From DAOOKJ01 sp035385585 (GTDB taxonomy: Bacteria; Patescibacteriota; Minisyncoccia; UBA6257), in the NCBI GenBank assembly GCA_035385585.1, contig DAOOKJ010000006.1, positions 1-22,691 of the forward strand: 22,691 bases of DNA. The letters are read 5' to 3'. Position numbers and translations under genes: made by a program. Within the stretch, counting starts at the first letter, position 1, and every line of letters starts with the position of its first letter. This document shows, one piece after another, positions 1 to 7,399 of the stretch. A model generated the notes under the pieces. That model ran no database searches. It was not told where the DNA came from and worked only from the letters and a program-made list of their open reading frames with translations.

Positions 1-1142
1 GGTCTGGCAAAATTTAAAGCCGCCATACTCATTTCTTGTTTTTTTCTCTCGTCTTTTAAAATTTGAAATATCAAACCTGTAAATATATTGGGTTTAAGAT
101 TTTTTTCTTCCAGGACAATTGCCGCTCCGCTCCTGGCATATTCATAGGCGTTTCTTATTTGATGGTCTCTCGATGACCAAGGCAAAGGAATTAAAATTGC
201 CGGTTTGCCGCTTCTTGCTATCTCAAAAATCAAGCCGCTTCCAGCCCTGGCAACTACCAAATCAGACAAAAAATAGATATCTTTTAAATTTAAAACGCTA
301 GCCCCTGTTAATGTTTCTTCAATAAATGGCATTAGATGATAATAATTCTTATAAGTTTCTGAACCAATAATTTCTCTGAAAACAACATCAGATTCCCTCA
401 GGACTCTTTCAAAATCCAAAGCCCCGGTCTGGTGAATTATTTCTGTCTCTTCAATTAACTGAGGCAAAGAATCAAGAATCAAATCATTTATATGCTGCGC
501 TCCCAAAGAACCTCCTAAAACAGTGATTAAGGAGCGTTTTTCATCTAATCCCAAAGATTTTTTTAAGGAATTTCTGTCAACCTCTTCTTGATAAAAAAGT
601 TCTTCCCGCACCGGATTGCCAACTAATTTAGTTTTAGAAGGAGGAAAAAATTTTGCGCTGCTTTCAAAACTAATAAAAACTGATTTTGCGAATTTAGCCA
701 TCAAATGGTTGGTTAAACCAGCCTCGCTATCGCTTTCATGAAGATAAAAAGGAATAAAAAACAAAGTGCTGATAAAAATTACTGGAAAAGAACCATATCC
801 CCCTTTGGCGAAAACTAAGTCTGGCATTATTAAAAAAAGATAAAAAAATGCCTGAAATAAACCGAAAATGATTTTAAAAATATCTAAAATATTATTCAAA
901 ATGTCCATTGGACTAAAAGACCTTCTGATTTTTCCCGTAATTATCGTTTTAACCTCAATTCCCTCTTTTTTAATATACTCCAAAGTAAAATCGCTTGGCC
1001 CAATATAAGTAAATTCAAGAGGTAAATTTTTTTCCTGTTTTATTTTCTTTAACTCTCTTAAAACCGCCACTAAAGGAAAAGTATGGCCGCCGCTTCCGCC
1101 ACCAGTTAGAACTATTTTTAAAGTTGAATTAGGCTTTAGCAT
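1..1142 (-). CDS. murG: UDP-GlcNAc:lipid I transferase MurG (3' end cut by window)
   Basis: MurG adds GlcNAc to lipid I to make lipid II on the inner face of the membrane. Translating the minus strand from the ATG at 1142 gives a protein beginning MLKPNSTLKIVLTGGG. The glycine-rich GGGSGGHT motif at residues 14-21 is diagnostic of the N-terminal Rossmann domain. Near the window edge the same frame encodes VVARAGSGLIFEI, then GKPAILIPLP and a DHQ...NA stretch, which are the C-terminal UDP-GlcNAc-binding motifs. Both ends are in one frame, so no net frameshift. About 380 codons are visible without a stop, near or slightly above the usual family length, so little should be missing. It starts 10 bp after ftsW ends and is probably co-transcribed with it. 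Confidence 0.95.
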   Translation of the reverse strand, partial: MLKPNSTLKIVLTGGGSGGHTFPLVAVLRELKKIKQEKNLPLEFTYIGPSDFTLEYIKKEGIEVKTIITGKIRRSFSPMDILNNILDIFKIIFGLFQAFFYLFLIMPDLVFAKGGYGSFPVIFISTLFFIPFYLHESDSEAGLTNHLMAKFAKSVFISFESSAKFFPPSKTKLVGNPVREELFYQEEVDRNSLKKSLGLDEKRSLITVLGGSLGAQHINDLILDSLPQLIEETEIIHQTGALDFERVLRESDVVFREIIGSETYKNYYHLMPFIEETLTGASVLNLKDIYFLSDLVVARAGSGLIFEIARSGKPAILIPLPWSSRDHQIRNAYEYARSGAAIVLEEKNLKPNIFTGLIFQILKDERKKQEMSMAALNFAR

Positions 1143-1152
1143 AGATTTTAAT

Positions 1153-2250
1153 TTACGCTTCAACTGAAGCAATTTTTGACAGAATGCCGATACTTACTAA
1201 ACTAGTAATGAGTGAGGAACTGCCATAACTTATAAACGGCAGCGTTACCCCGGTTACAGGAATAATTTTTGTCATTACTGCGATATTAATAAAGGCCTGA
1301 AATCCAATATGGGAAATTAAACCAACGGCGAAAAATTTATTAAAATTATTCAAGGCCCTGCTGGTAATTTTTAAGCCAACCAAAACTAGAGAAAGATAAA
1401 GAACAATAAGAATCATTGACCCCACAAAACCAAATTCTTCAGCCAACACAGAAAAAATAGAATCAGTATGGCTTTCTGGCAGATAAAAAAACTTCTGAAT
1501 TGAATTTAAAAAACCCAGACCAAAAATACCGCCGGAGCCAATGCCAATCAAAGATTGCTCAATATGATAACCGCTTTTTAACGGGTCTTTTTCACCTTCT
1601 TTAAATGAAATAATCCTTTGAAGTCGATAGGGGCTAACTTTGAATAAGTAACTGCCAACAATTATCGTAATTATTACTAAAACTATTATTTGCTTTAAAC
1701 TTAAACCGCTTGTAAAATAAATCGCTAAACTCGCCAAACCAATAATTAGAACAGTGCCAGTTGACGGTTGAATAAACATCAAACCGCTAATCAAGCCGAA
1801 AGAAAAAAGAAAAGTTAAAAATGGTTTGCCAAAAATTCTTTTTCTTTCTTTCAAATTATATTGAGATAAAACAGCAGCCAAAAAAGCAGGATACGTGATT
1901 TTTAAAAACTCTGATGGCTGAAAACTAATCGGTCCTATTTTTATCCAGCGTAAAGCGTTGGTACTTGTCATTTTAAAAGGAGGGACAAAACATAAAATGA
2001 TTAAAAGAACATTAAGGATAAAAAACAAGGGGGCTAATTTTCGCCAAAAGTTTAAAGAGAGTTTTGAAGCCAAAAAAGCCAATATTCCGCCAAAAATTAC
2101 TCCCTGAATTATTTGTTTTTTTACAAAATAAAAAGTATCACTGTAATCTTGCTGGGCAATTACCGCTGAGGCGCTAAAAAGAACCAAAAGCCCAAGTGTA
2201 AGCAAAATAACGGTTAAAGTAATTAAAATTTTATTGTAATTAAGGCTCAT
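1153..2250 (-). CDS. ftsW: SEDS-family lipid II polymerase FtsW
   Basis: A 365-residue polytopic membrane protein of the SEDS (FtsW/RodA/SpoVE) family, which polymerises lipid II into glycan strands at the division site. Motifs seen: LFSASAV near residue 24, QPSEFLK at 111-117, QPSTGT at 161-166 (usually QPDFGT or similar), GLGFLNS, and LPESHTD at 257-263. D263 aligns with the catalytic Asp of E. coli FtsW. TLPFISYGSSS lies at 337-346. About ten hydrophobic segments fit the family. Adjacency to murG favours FtsW over RodA, but this is an inference. The ATG at 2250 sits only about 7 nt below the predicted start of its promoter. Confidence 0.92.
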   Translation of the reverse strand: MSLNYNKILITLTVILLTLGLLVLFSASAVIAQQDYSDTFYFVKKQIIQGVIFGGILAFLASKLSLNFWRKLAPLFFILNVLLIILCFVPPFKMTSTNALRWIKIGPISFQPSEFLKITYPAFLAAVLSQYNLKERKRIFGKPFLTFLFSFGLISGLMFIQPSTGTVLIIGLASLAIYFTSGLSLKQIIVLVIITIIVGSYLFKVSPYRLQRIISFKEGEKDPLKSGYHIEQSLIGIGSGGIFGLGFLNSIQKFFYLPESHTDSIFSVLAEEFGFVGSMILIVLYLSLVLVGLKITSRALNNFNKFFAVGLISHIGFQAFINIAVMTKIIPVTGVTLPFISYGSSSLITSLVSIGILSKIASVEA

Positions 2251-2294
2251 AAATTATAATTATATTTTATAACATTTTTCTTTTTTTCTCAAAT
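2240..2294. repeat. 55-bp contig-end overlap, left copy
   Basis: These 55 bases are identical, in direct orientation, to 2395-2449 on the other side of the N run. They contain the first codons and promoter of ftsW. The length, perfect identity and position flush against both edges of a 100-N gap point to an unmerged assembly overlap, not a biological repeat. Confidence 0.9.
2264..2292 (-). promoter_or_regulatory. sigma-70-type promoter for ftsW-murG
   Basis: On the minus strand, TTGAGA (2292-2287) and TAAAAT (2269-2264) are separated by 17 bp, each one mismatch from consensus. An extended -10 reading, TGTTATAAA, overlaps it. The predicted start is near 2257, leaving a leader of about 7 nt before the ftsW ATG and no room for a Shine-Dalgarno site. 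Confidence 0.6.
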
Positions 2295-2394
2295 NNNNNN
2301 NNNNNNNNNNNNNNNNNNNNNNNNNNNNNNNNNNNNNNNNNNNNNNNNNNNNNNNNNNNNNNNNNNNNNNNNNNNNNNNNNNNNNNNNNNNNNN
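2295..2394. other. assembly gap (100 N)
   Basis: Exactly 100 undetermined bases, a conventional placeholder for a gap of unknown size. Because both flanks share 55 identical bases, the true distance is probably negative. Collapsing gap and duplicate would leave about 84 bp between the divergent ftsW and PEGA-gene starts. Confidence 0.97.
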
Positions 2395-2449
2395 TTAAGG
2401 CTCATAAATTATAATTATATTTTATAACATTTTTCTTTTTTTCTCAAAT
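2395..2449. repeat. 55-bp contig-end overlap, right copy
   Basis: Exact copy of 2240-2294. It includes a broken 5' fragment of ftsW (the first three codons plus the promoter region), which should not be annotated as a separate gene remnant. Confidence 0.9.
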
Positions 2450-2470
2450 TTTCAAGTTTTGTGTTATAAT
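2441..2470 (+). promoter_or_regulatory. extended -10 promoter for the PEGA-domain gene
   Basis: TGTTATAAT at 2462-2470 is a perfect extended -10 element. A weak -35 (TTCTCA, 2441-2446) lies 18 bp upstream. The predicted start near 2477 gives a leader of about 13 nt before the ATG at 2490. The -35 region lies within the overlap sequence that also carries the ftsW promoter, so after collapsing the gap the two promoters would be back to back. Confidence 0.6.
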
Positions 2471-2489
2471 AAAATCAATAATATCCTCT

Positions 2490-3839
2490 ATGACAAAAAA
2501 GCCCATTCTTTCAATAACTCTTATTTTCGCCCTTGCTTTCGGGGGTGTTGTGTTTTTTATTATTTACAAGAATATAAATACTTCTTTTGGCAGTTTAAAA
2601 TTGAAAGTTTATCCTGTAACTGCCCAAATTAAAATTAACGAAAAGCTTTACCATTCAACCAATGGCAATTTCAACATTAAACTAAATCAAGGAGATTATT
2701 TAATAAATGGTTTTCTAAACGGTTATCTGCCATACGAACAAAAAATCACTATAGAATCAAATCAAGAGATTATTTTAGACGATATTTATCTTCTTCCTTT
2801 GAACTGGCCAAAAAAAATACTGATTGAAAAACCAGATATTCAAAATTTTTATCTTTCAAAAGACAATAATCGCATTCTTTATCTTGAAAAAACAAAAGAT
2901 AAAAATACAAAGATAATTTATCAATGGGAAATTTTTGACAGGGGGACTCAAAAGACAGAAGAAGTTTTTAGTTCCAATGTTTCCCCTCAAGAAGTTCAGT
3001 TTATCTCAAAAAAAATATTAACCGAACTCAAAACTAATGATTGGCAAATAATTTTACCAATTAAAAGTTTGCTGCGCGATTTAAACATTGTCAGCCAATC
3101 GCTTAACAATCTTTTTGAAAAACATCTGAAAGAAATAAATCCTAAATTATCTAAAGAAATCAAAAAAGCGGCCTTTAGCAATGATGAGGAAAATAAAATC
3201 GTTATTCAAACAAAAGACAGCGTTTTCCTTTACGATTCAGTTAGCGACAACTTATTTTTACTCCAGCAAGGAGAAACATCGGCATTTGTAAACGACAATA
3301 ATAATCTCTATTTCTTAGATAAAAACGGTCTTTTAATAAAAACCAATCTTAATTCCCCTTTTAACAGCGAGACTCTTTCTCTTTTTAGTTTGGAAACAAA
3401 AAATGTAGAAAACACCAAGATTAGAAAAAACCAAGAAAAGGAACAATTCTTGATTGTTACCAGCGATGGAAAATTATACTATCTAGACCCAAAAAACTCC
3501 ACTTTGCCTACGGTTATTTCAGAAAATGTTAAAGAAGCGAATTTTGCCAATTTAAATATAGTTATTTTTCAATTAGAAAATAAAGAAAACGAATGGATTA
3601 TCTACAATCTTAAAGATAACACCCAAAAGGAAATAGAATCTTTAATGATGCCTCTTCAATTTCTAAAAGAAGACTACTGGTTAGTTTCAAGAGAAAATAA
3701 TTTAGGAATTTACGATTTAAAAAATGAAAAATTTATTTTAATTGCCGAAAATATCTTACAAGACAATGTCTTTTTTGACAAAGTTTTAAAAAGAATATTT
3801 TTTATCACTAGTGAAGGAATCAACGAAACATCATATTAA
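2490..3839 (+). CDS. membrane-anchored PEGA-domain protein
   Basis: A 449-residue protein with a short basic N-terminus and one hydrophobic segment (about residues 6-26), so probably anchored with the rest outside the cytoplasm. Residues about 35-103 read as a PEGA-type beta domain: KVYPVTAQIKINE, then a GDYLINGFLNGYLPYE stretch. PEGA domains are surface-associated modules of unclear function. The remainder alternates short beta-strands with repeated phrases such as DKNGLLIKTN and DGKLYYLDPK, suggesting an extracytoplasmic beta-propeller, but no named repeat family could be assigned. It is transcribed away from ftsW, so an envelope role is plausible but only inferred. It ends 24 bp before the GC-rich palindromic element. 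Confidence 0.8.
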   Translation: MTKKPILSITLIFALAFGGVVFFIIYKNINTSFGSLKLKVYPVTAQIKINEKLYHSTNGNFNIKLNQGDYLINGFLNGYLPYEQKITIESNQEIILDDIYLLPLNWPKKILIEKPDIQNFYLSKDNNRILYLEKTKDKNTKIIYQWEIFDRGTQKTEEVFSSNVSPQEVQFISKKILTELKTNDWQIILPIKSLLRDLNIVSQSLNNLFEKHLKEINPKLSKEIKKAAFSNDEENKIVIQTKDSVFLYDSVSDNLFLLQQGETSAFVNDNNNLYFLDKNGLLIKTNLNSPFNSETLSLFSLETKNVENTKIRKNQEKEQFLIVTSDGKLYYLDPKNSTLPTVISENVKEANFANLNIVIFQLENKENEWIIYNLKDNTQKEIESLMMPLQFLKEDYWLVSRENNLGIYDLKNEKFILIAENILQDNVFFDKVLKRIFFITSEGINETSY

Positions 3840-3863
3840 AGACATATTAAAAATTGGTAATAT

Positions 3864-4007
3864 AAGCCCAGGTGAATAAGTTCGTAGCGCTGCTCTGCGA
3901 GCGAGCGGGCTTACAACGCAGTTGAGTGCTCGGGAGCGAGCGAGCAGCGCCAGTAAGCGAGCGCGCTGGGCGAGCGATCGGTAGCAAGAACTTATTCACC
4001 TGGGCTT
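3864..4007. repeat. GC-rich 144-bp element with perfect 20-bp terminal inverted repeats
   Basis: The left end 3864-3883 (AAGCCCAGGTGAATAAGTTC) is the exact reverse complement of 3988-4007. The roughly 100 bp inside are strikingly GC-rich compared with the AT-rich neighbourhood and carry GAGCGAGC-like runs near 3899, 3934, 3956 and 3971. Shorter inner inverted pairs exist: GCGCTGCTC 3887-3895 with GAGCAGCGC 3942-3950, and GCTTAC 3909-3914 with GTAAGC 3953-3958. TGGTAA occurs just outside both ends (3855-3860, 4016-4021), a possible but imperfectly placed target duplication. No convincing protein is encoded. It may be a MITE/REP-like unit, a structured RNA, or part of a terminator; I cannot decide. 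Confidence 0.75.
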
Positions 4008-4022
4008 TTAAATACTGGTAAA

Positions 4023-4070
4023 TTAAAAATAAAAATCGCCCGCCCAAATTTCTTCGAAACTTGGACGGGC
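4023..4070 (-). terminator. rho-independent terminator of the ribosomal operon
   Basis: On the minus strand a 14-bp stem (arms 4057-4070 and 4038-4051, 5-nt loop) is followed by a T-rich run, GATTTTTATTTTTAA. Two positions pair only as G-U in the minus-strand RNA; in the plus-strand RNA they would be A/C mismatches, so the hairpin is tuned to stop transcription coming from rpsI. It may still slow the convergent PEGA transcript, since a T run also follows on the plus strand. Confidence 0.88.
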
Positions 4071-4078
4071 AAGCCTTT

Positions 4079-4525
4079 TTACCTTTTTGCCCACTGACCT
4101 CTTTTTCTGGCTTTTTTTAATCCGTATTTTTTCCTTTCCACCATCCTGCTGTCTCTCGTCAAAAGTTTATACTTTTTTAAAGTTGGCTTTAAGGTACTAT
4201 CTAACTTAACAAGAGCCCGACTAATACCAAGCCTGATTGCTTCTGCCTGACCGGTCAATCCTCCACCTTTTACCTTTATACTTATAGAATATTTATTCTC
4301 AATATTTGCTTTTGAAAATGGCTCAAAAATTTTATTTTGCAGAGAAGCAATCGGAAAATAATCATTTAAAGTTCTACCGTTAATAGTTACTTGCGGTTTG
4401 TCTTTTGAAAGCCTTATAATCGCAGTTGCTTCCTTCCTTCTGCCAATTGCTTGAACATATTTTTTAACAGCCGTGGTTTCTGCTTTAACTTTTTTATCAG
4501 TTGTCTTTTTTTTAGATTCTGCCAT
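4079..4525 (-). CDS. rpsI: 30S ribosomal protein S9
   Basis: 148 residues. After a lysine-rich N-terminal extension of about 20 residues, the S9 core begins with YVQAIGRRKEATAIIRL. It continues with GGGLTGQAEAIRLGISRAL and finishes with KKARKRGQWAKR, matching the conserved basic C-terminal tail that reaches the P-site tRNA (often ...FSKR in bacteria). It lies 11 bp after rplM, the usual L13-S9 pairing, and is the last gene before the operon terminator. Confidence 0.97.
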   Translation of the reverse strand: MAESKKKTTDKKVKAETTAVKKYVQAIGRRKEATAIIRLSKDKPQVTINGRTLNDYFPIASLQNKIFEPFSKANIENKYSISIKVKGGGLTGQAEAIRLGISRALVKLDSTLKPTLKKYKLLTRDSRMVERKKYGLKKARKRGQWAKR

Positions 4526-4536
4526 AAGTTTTAAAT

Positions 4537-4902
4537 TTACTCTTCAATTTTTAATCTTTTAAGCCTTTTATCTCTTAATTTATTTTTTGGCAGCATCCCT
4601 CTTACTGCCATCCTCAAAACCTTTTCAGGATTTTTCTTCCACAAAGATTCCAATGTTTCCTCTTTTAAGTGGCCCAAATAGCCGGTATGCTTAAAATACT
4701 TTTTAACTTTCATTTTCGTTCCTTTAAATGCCATCTCTTTCAAATTTTTAACAAGGACAACTGTTTGACCAACTTTATTCGGGGCGTATTCTGGCCTGTG
4801 TTTATCTTGTAAATAATAAGAAATAAGGGTAGCAATTCTCCCCAAAGACTGATTTTGGGCATCTAAAACTATGGTTTTACTATTTTTATTCTCTGCTATC
4901 AT
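4537..4902 (-). CDS. rplM: 50S ribosomal protein L13
   Basis: Residues match L13: VLDAQNQSLGRIATLIS near the start, then a DKHRPEYAPNKVG segment, KYFKHTGYLG, and RMAVRGMLPKNKLR. A longer frame from a TTG at 4920 would overlap the end of rplQ. I chose the ATG at 4902 because it gives the usual N-terminus length (121 residues) and lies 7 bp after the rplQ stop. No Shine-Dalgarno sequence is visible; translation may rely on coupling to rplQ. Confidence 0.95.
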   Translation of the reverse strand: MIAENKNSKTIVLDAQNQSLGRIATLISYYLQDKHRPEYAPNKVGQTVVLVKNLKEMAFKGTKMKVKKYFKHTGYLGHLKEETLESLWKKNPEKVLRMAVRGMLPKNKLRDKRLKRLKIEE

Positions 4903-4909
4903 AAAAATT

Positions 4910-5263
4910 TTATTTAACAAATTCTAAAATTACCAGTGGAGAACCGTCATTTATTCTTCTTTTAGAAGTTTTAACAATTCTTGTATATCCCCCTTTTCTG
5001 TCTAAATATCTTGGGGCTATCTGATAATATAATTTTTCTGCGGCTTTCGGGGAAAGTTCTTCCTTCAGTTTACGGAGGGCGCTAAGATTTTGTTTTTTTG
5101 CAACTGTAATTAATCTTTCTATTTTTTTTTGAGTCTCTTTTGATTTCGCTAAAGTAGTAGAAATTTTTTCTTGTAAAATTAAATTAGTCGTTAAACTTTT
5201 AATCAACGCCTTTCTTTGGTCTCTCTCGCGATGAAGTTTTCTTCCCCTCTTCAAATGTTTCAT
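4910..5263 (-). CDS. rplQ: 50S ribosomal protein L17
   Basis: 117 residues beginning MKHLKRGRKLHRERDQRKAL, the typical L17 N-terminus. RYLDRKGGYTRIVK and RRINDGSPLVILEFV follow toward the C-terminus. L17 sits near the peptide exit tunnel. It starts 6 bp after the rpoA stop, the standard rpoA-rplQ arrangement. Confidence 0.97.
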   Translation of the reverse strand: MKHLKRGRKLHRERDQRKALIKSLTTNLILQEKISTTLAKSKETQKKIERLITVAKKQNLSALRKLKEELSPKAAEKLYYQIAPRYLDRKGGYTRIVKTSKRRINDGSPLVILEFVK

Positions 5264-5269
5264 AAGTAT

Positions 5270-6214
5270 TTACTCTTTTAAAGTATAGGTTAAATTTTTC
5301 AATATCTTCTTAATTTCCCCAACTGCCTTTTCTCCTAAACCATCTAATTTATATAGAGTTTCTTCTCTATAGCGCAATAAGCCGGCTAAAGTCTTGATGC
5401 CGTTATCAAGCAAGGCATTTTTTGTTCGATTTGAAAGATTTAATTCTTCTATTGAAATATCCTTTGGCTCCCTATTTTTAGTTTTCATTGTAGAAATTTC
5501 TGCCTTTTCTTCTTTTTCTTGAGGCAAACTAAAACTCGCTTTTTCTTTTAATAAGGAAAAGTGTTCGTCCAAAATAGCCGCCGCTTTAATAAGCGCTTCT
5601 TGAGGAGTAATTGAACCGTCTGTTTCAATTTCAAGGTATAATCGGTTATAATCAGTTTTCTCGCCAACTCTCATATCTTCAACCCAAAAATTTACTCTTC
5701 TTATTGGTGAAAAAATAGCATCAAGGGCAATAGTGCCGACTGGTAATTTTTCTTTTTTTCTTTCTTCTATCTCAGAATAACCTAACCCCCTTTCAACAGT
5801 CGCTTCTAATTCTAATTTTGCTTTTTTATCTGTTAAAGTGGCAATTTTTAAATCAGGATTTAAGACTTCTACCAATGGATTCGGCTCAAAATCTTTAGCA
5901 GTGATTTCTCTTTCACCCTTAACATTTAGTTTCAAAGTTTGCGGCTGGTCATCAAAAAGTTTTACCCTTAATTGTTTTAAATTAAGCATAATATCAACCA
6001 CTGTTTCTTTTACTCCATCAAGAGTAGAAAACTCATGAGGAACACCCTCAATTTTAAATGAGGTTACGGCTGCTCCTTCAATTGAAGAAAGCAGAACCCT
6101 TCGTAAGGCATTGCCTAAAGTAGTGCCATAACCAGGATAAAGACCTTCAATTTCAAATTTGCCAAAAGACCTGCTTTGTTCGCTCACTTTAAAATTAGAA
6201 AAAAGTTGAAACAT
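5270..6214 (-). CDS. rpoA: RNA polymerase alpha subunit
   Basis: 314 residues with the full two-domain layout. The N-terminal dimerisation domain has EGLYPGYGTTLGNALRRVLL and SIEGAAVTSFKIEGV, followed by the FSTLDGVKETVVDIMLNLK region. A charged linker (about 225-250, EKEEKAEIST...) leads to the C-terminal helix-hairpin-helix domain, recognisable from SIEELNLSNRTKNALLDNGI and LDGLGEKAVGEIKKIL, which contacts UP elements and activators. It lies 34 bp after rpsD. Confidence 0.98.
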   Translation of the reverse strand: MFQLFSNFKVSEQSRSFGKFEIEGLYPGYGTTLGNALRRVLLSSIEGAAVTSFKIEGVPHEFSTLDGVKETVVDIMLNLKQLRVKLFDDQPQTLKLNVKGEREITAKDFEPNPLVEVLNPDLKIATLTDKKAKLELEATVERGLGYSEIEERKKEKLPVGTIALDAIFSPIRRVNFWVEDMRVGEKTDYNRLYLEIETDGSITPQEALIKAAAILDEHFSLLKEKASFSLPQEKEEKAEISTMKTKNREPKDISIEELNLSNRTKNALLDNGIKTLAGLLRYREETLYKLDGLGEKAVGEIKKILKNLTYTLKE

Positions 6215-6248
6215 AGATTTTTGAAAATTTAGATTTTTATCTGCCCAA

Positions 6249-6848
6249 TTAAGCGTATGCTTCTATTATAATTCTAAAGTCAAAAGGAAGATTTAATTCT
6301 TTTACCTCTGGCAATTTTATCAATTTTGCTGTCAAATTTTCTTTATCTAATTCTAAATAAGAAGGGGGGGTAATTTTTTCAATATTTTCTTTTAAATCTT
6401 TAAAGATTTTCAATTTTAAACTTTTCTGACGAATAGAAATTATGTCATTTGGCTTTAAGATTCTTGATGGAATATCACAACGCCTTCCATTTAAGAGAAA
6501 ATGACCGTGACTAACTAACTGTCTCGCCATTTTCTTTGAAGTAGCAAACCCTAGTCTAAAAATAATACTATCCAAACGGCTTTCAAGAAGTTGGGCAAGT
6601 ACCTCTGGGGTAGATTCTTTTTTCTTTAAAGCAATTTCATAAAAACGGCGGAGCTGCCTTTCACTTAAGCCATAATAAATCTTAATTTTTCTTTTTTCTA
6701 TAATTTGTTTTTTAAAAGAGGTGGTTTTTTGACCTTTTCTTCTTTTTTCTTTTTTCTTAAGTAAGGGACAAGAAGGAGAAAAACATTTATCTCCTTTCAA
6801 AAACAATTTTTCCCCAACTGTGCGACATTTTTTGCAATTTGAATCCAT
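6249..6848 (-). CDS. rpsD: 30S ribosomal protein S4, zinc-binding type
   Basis: 199 residues. C5, C8, C22 and C27 form a zinc-finger N-terminus (with EKLFLKGDKCFSPSCPL), placing it in the zinc-dependent S4 group. YYGLSERQLRRFYEIALKK and the S4 RNA-binding domain (LESRLDSIIFRLGFATSKKM, then RQLVSHGHFLLNGR) follow. S4 nucleates 30S assembly. It begins 3 bp after rpsK ends. Confidence 0.97.
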   Translation of the reverse strand: MDSNCKKCRTVGEKLFLKGDKCFSPSCPLLKKKEKRRKGQKTTSFKKQIIEKRKIKIYYGLSERQLRRFYEIALKKKESTPEVLAQLLESRLDSIIFRLGFATSKKMARQLVSHGHFLLNGRRCDIPSRILKPNDIISIRQKSLKLKIFKDLKENIEKITPPSYLELDKENLTAKLIKLPEVKELNLPFDFRIIIEAYA

Positions 6849-6851
6849 AAA

Positions 6852-7298
6852 TTAAACTCTTCTAAGATTTGGCGGTTTCGGACCGTTATGGGGCACTGGA
6901 GTAATATCTCTAATCGTTTCAATATTTAATCCTTTTGTTGCCAGAGTATAAAGAGCAGACTGTCTTCCTCCCCCGACTCCTTCAATATAAACATCAACAG
7001 ATTTTACCCCTAATTTAGAAATTTTTTCCAATAGAATCTCGGCTACTTTTGAAGCTGCATAAGGAGTAGCTTTTTTTGGCCCCTTAAAACCTAAAGAACC
7101 ACTTGAAGCCCAACAAATTACATCACCTTTTTCATCGGTAAAAATAAGCCGGGTATTATTATAAGAAGCCCGAATATAAACTCGACCTTTTTCTAAAGCC
7201 TTATGAGCAAATCCTTTACTACGAGTAGCAGAGGTGATTTTTTCTGTTATTTGAGCAGCATCCTCTCCCCCTTTTGTTACAATTCTCTTCTTTCCCAT
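6852..7298 (-). CDS. rpsK: 30S ribosomal protein S11
   Basis: 148 residues with S11 hallmarks: ASYNNTRLIFTDEKGDVICW, SSGSLGFKGPKKATPYAA, and the C-terminal ITPVPHNGPKPPNLRRV that lies on the 30S platform near the Shine-Dalgarno helix. The N-terminus is extended by a basic stretch of about 25 residues. The preceding 101 bp hold the AT-rich repeat rather than a tight junction with rpsM. Confidence 0.97.
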   Translation of the reverse strand: MGKKRIVTKGGEDAAQITEKITSATRSKGFAHKALEKGRVYIRASYNNTRLIFTDEKGDVICWASSGSLGFKGPKKATPYAASKVAEILLEKISKLGVKSVDVYIEGVGGGRQSALYTLATKGLNIETIRDITPVPHNGPKPPNLRRV

Positions 7299-7309
7299 AG
7301 AATTATATT

Positions 7310-7377
7310 AATAAATAAAAGATTAAAAACACAAATTAAAAATCAAAAACTTGTCTTCTTTTTATCTTTTATTTATT
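7310..7377. repeat. AT-rich intergenic repeat, copy A (between rpsM and rpsK)
   Basis: Bounded by a perfect 14-bp inverted repeat (AATAAATAAAAGAT at 7310-7323, complement at 7364-7377). The sequence between closely matches the start of copy B at 11469-11550: both have AATAAATAAAAGATTAAAAA, then CACAAATTAAAAATC. Both copies sit immediately upstream of a start codon on the minus strand. Confidence 0.7.
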
Positions 7378-7399
7378 ATTTATTATTTTTTATTTAATA

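Noticed and set aside
2395..2409. Broken second copy of the ftsW 5' end
   Set aside because: Explained by the 55-bp contig-overlap artefact next to the N gap.
3847..4047. 66-residue minus-strand open frame over the GC-rich element
   Set aside because: It spans both inverted repeats and part of the terminator, is Arg/Ser/Ala-rich as expected of GC-rich repeats, and has no recognisable domain.
4903..4920. TTG start giving a longer L13 that overlaps rplQ
   Set aside because: The ATG at 4902 gives the normal L13 N-terminus and removes the overlap.
5838..6038. Plus-strand open frame within rpoA, and the similar plus-strand frames in the 8438-9677 stretch
   Set aside because: They are antisense shadows of well-supported genes with no recognisable protein features.
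7302..7307. TATAAT on the minus strand just before rpsK
   Set aside because: It is 3 bp from the ATG, so transcription would start inside the gene; probably chance in AT-rich DNA.
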